6,132 nt of DNA, from assembly GCA_002385545.1 (NCBI GenBank), contig DGDR01000132.1, forward strand, positions 417-6,548, written 5' to 3'. A model generated the notes under the pieces. It was given only the letters and a program-made list of their open reading frames with translations. It was not told the origin of the DNA and searched no databases. Shown one piece after another: positions 5,852-6,132 of this stretch; position 1 is the stretch's first letter, and each line of letters starts with the position of its first letter. The stretch comes from Clostridium sp. UBA3947 (GTDB lineage: Bacteria; Bacillota; Clostridia; Clostridiales; Clostridiaceae). Position numbers and translations under genes: made by a program.

Positions 5852-5887
5852 GTAAATATATGGAAGTTTTATTTTATGGAGGTTACT

Positions 5888-6132
5888 ATGGAAGGTTTGT
5901 TTGATATTACATGGGTGAATATATTTTATGTTATTATTGGTGGATTAACAGCAATCGTTACAATATGTGCAAAAAAGGCTTATGTTGATATGAAACTAGA
6001 AAGAAAATTTTCTGTTTCAGGACGATATATTACAAAATTTCAGGAAAGTAAATATAAAGATGTAATTATAACAACCTCAGCAGAGTTAAAACAAAATGGT
6101 AAGCGAATATATGGAACCACTAAAATGCCTGG
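5888..6132 (+). CDS. Membrane-anchored protein of unknown function (3' end missing)
   Basis: The frame is open from the ATG at 5888 to the window end, giving 81 codons; GGAGG at 5878-5882 is a well-placed ribosome binding site. I do not recognise the family. Seen: one hydrophobic segment at about residues 8-27 (WVNIFYVIIGGLTAIVTICA), followed by a basic stretch KKAYVDMKLERK. By the positive-inside rule this puts the C-terminal part in the cytoplasm. After that comes SVSGRYITKF, then a polar turn and DVIITTSAELKQNGKRIYGTT, alternating strands like the opening of a small beta-barrel or lipocalin-like domain. Membrane-anchored proteins with a cytosolic beta-barrel occur among bacterial housekeeping hypotheticals and among some defence effectors, but 81 residues cannot decide. 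It is divergent from the alcohol dehydrogenase and has its own promoter. Confidence 0.7.
   Translation, partial: MEGLFDITWVNIFYVIIGGLTAIVTICAKKAYVDMKLERKFSVSGRYITKFQESKYKDVIITTSAELKQNGKRIYGTTKMP

Larger units (their letters stand above)
5602..5887. other. Divergent regulatory region between the alcohol dehydrogenase and membrane-protein genes
   Basis: About 286 AT-rich bases with no gene. Besides outward promoters on each side it contains a near-palindrome around AAGTATACTT (CTAAT...ATTAG, 5698-5718, one extra base), a perfect 6-bp-arm repeat ATAGCT-TAT-AGCTAT (5737-5751), and an 8-bp-arm repeat TGTAATAT/ATATTACA (5772-5779 and 5795-5802). The octamer also occurs at 5670-5677, over the -35 box of the dehydrogenase promoter. 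These are candidate regulator sites; none matches an operator I can name. Confidence 0.5.

Overview
The window (about one third G+C) looks like chromosomal DNA from a low-GC anaerobic, spore-forming Firmicute, most likely class Clostridia. The evidence is an electron-bifurcating NfnAB pair, strong AGGAGG-type ribosome binding sites, AT-rich intergenic DNA, and a cysteine-rich protein with a fold resembling the SPOCS/DUF3794 domain of clostridial spore proteins. No mobile element, phage gene, tRNA, rRNA or CRISPR array is visible.

Layout. (1) 1-2156: the 3' part of nfnA and complete nfnB, a tightly coupled + strand pair for the NADH-dependent reduced ferredoxin:NADP+ oxidoreductase, closed by a 14-bp stem terminator. 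(2) 2225-2629, minus strand: a small secreted protein of unknown function that converges on nfnB. (3) 2865-3359, + strand: a 164-residue protein with 18 cysteines, a candidate spore-surface component, followed by a good intrinsic terminator. (4) 3443-4439, + strand: a consensus sigma-A promoter overlapped by a perfect 12-bp-arm palindrome, then an NrtR-type Nudix-winged-helix regulator with a degenerate Nudix box. (5) 4446-4488: an 18-bp perfect stem shared by two converging genes. (6) 4507-5601, minus strand: an iron-type (group III) alcohol dehydrogenase. (7) 5602-5887: a divergent intergenic region with promoters pointing both ways and several inverted repeats. (8) 5888 to the end, + strand: the start of a membrane-anchored protein of unknown function, cut by the window edge.

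How the genes relate: only nfnA-nfnB form a clear operon. The other genes are single transcription units with their own promoter, terminator or both. NfnAB and the alcohol dehydrogenase both concern redox balance in fermentation, but nothing in the sequence shows co-regulation. The most informative non-coding element is the promoter/palindrome ahead of the Nudix-type regulator, which suggests autorepression. I see no clear novel multi-gene system. The items most worth follow-up are the Cys-rich SPOCS-like protein, the regulator with its operator, and the truncated membrane protein.
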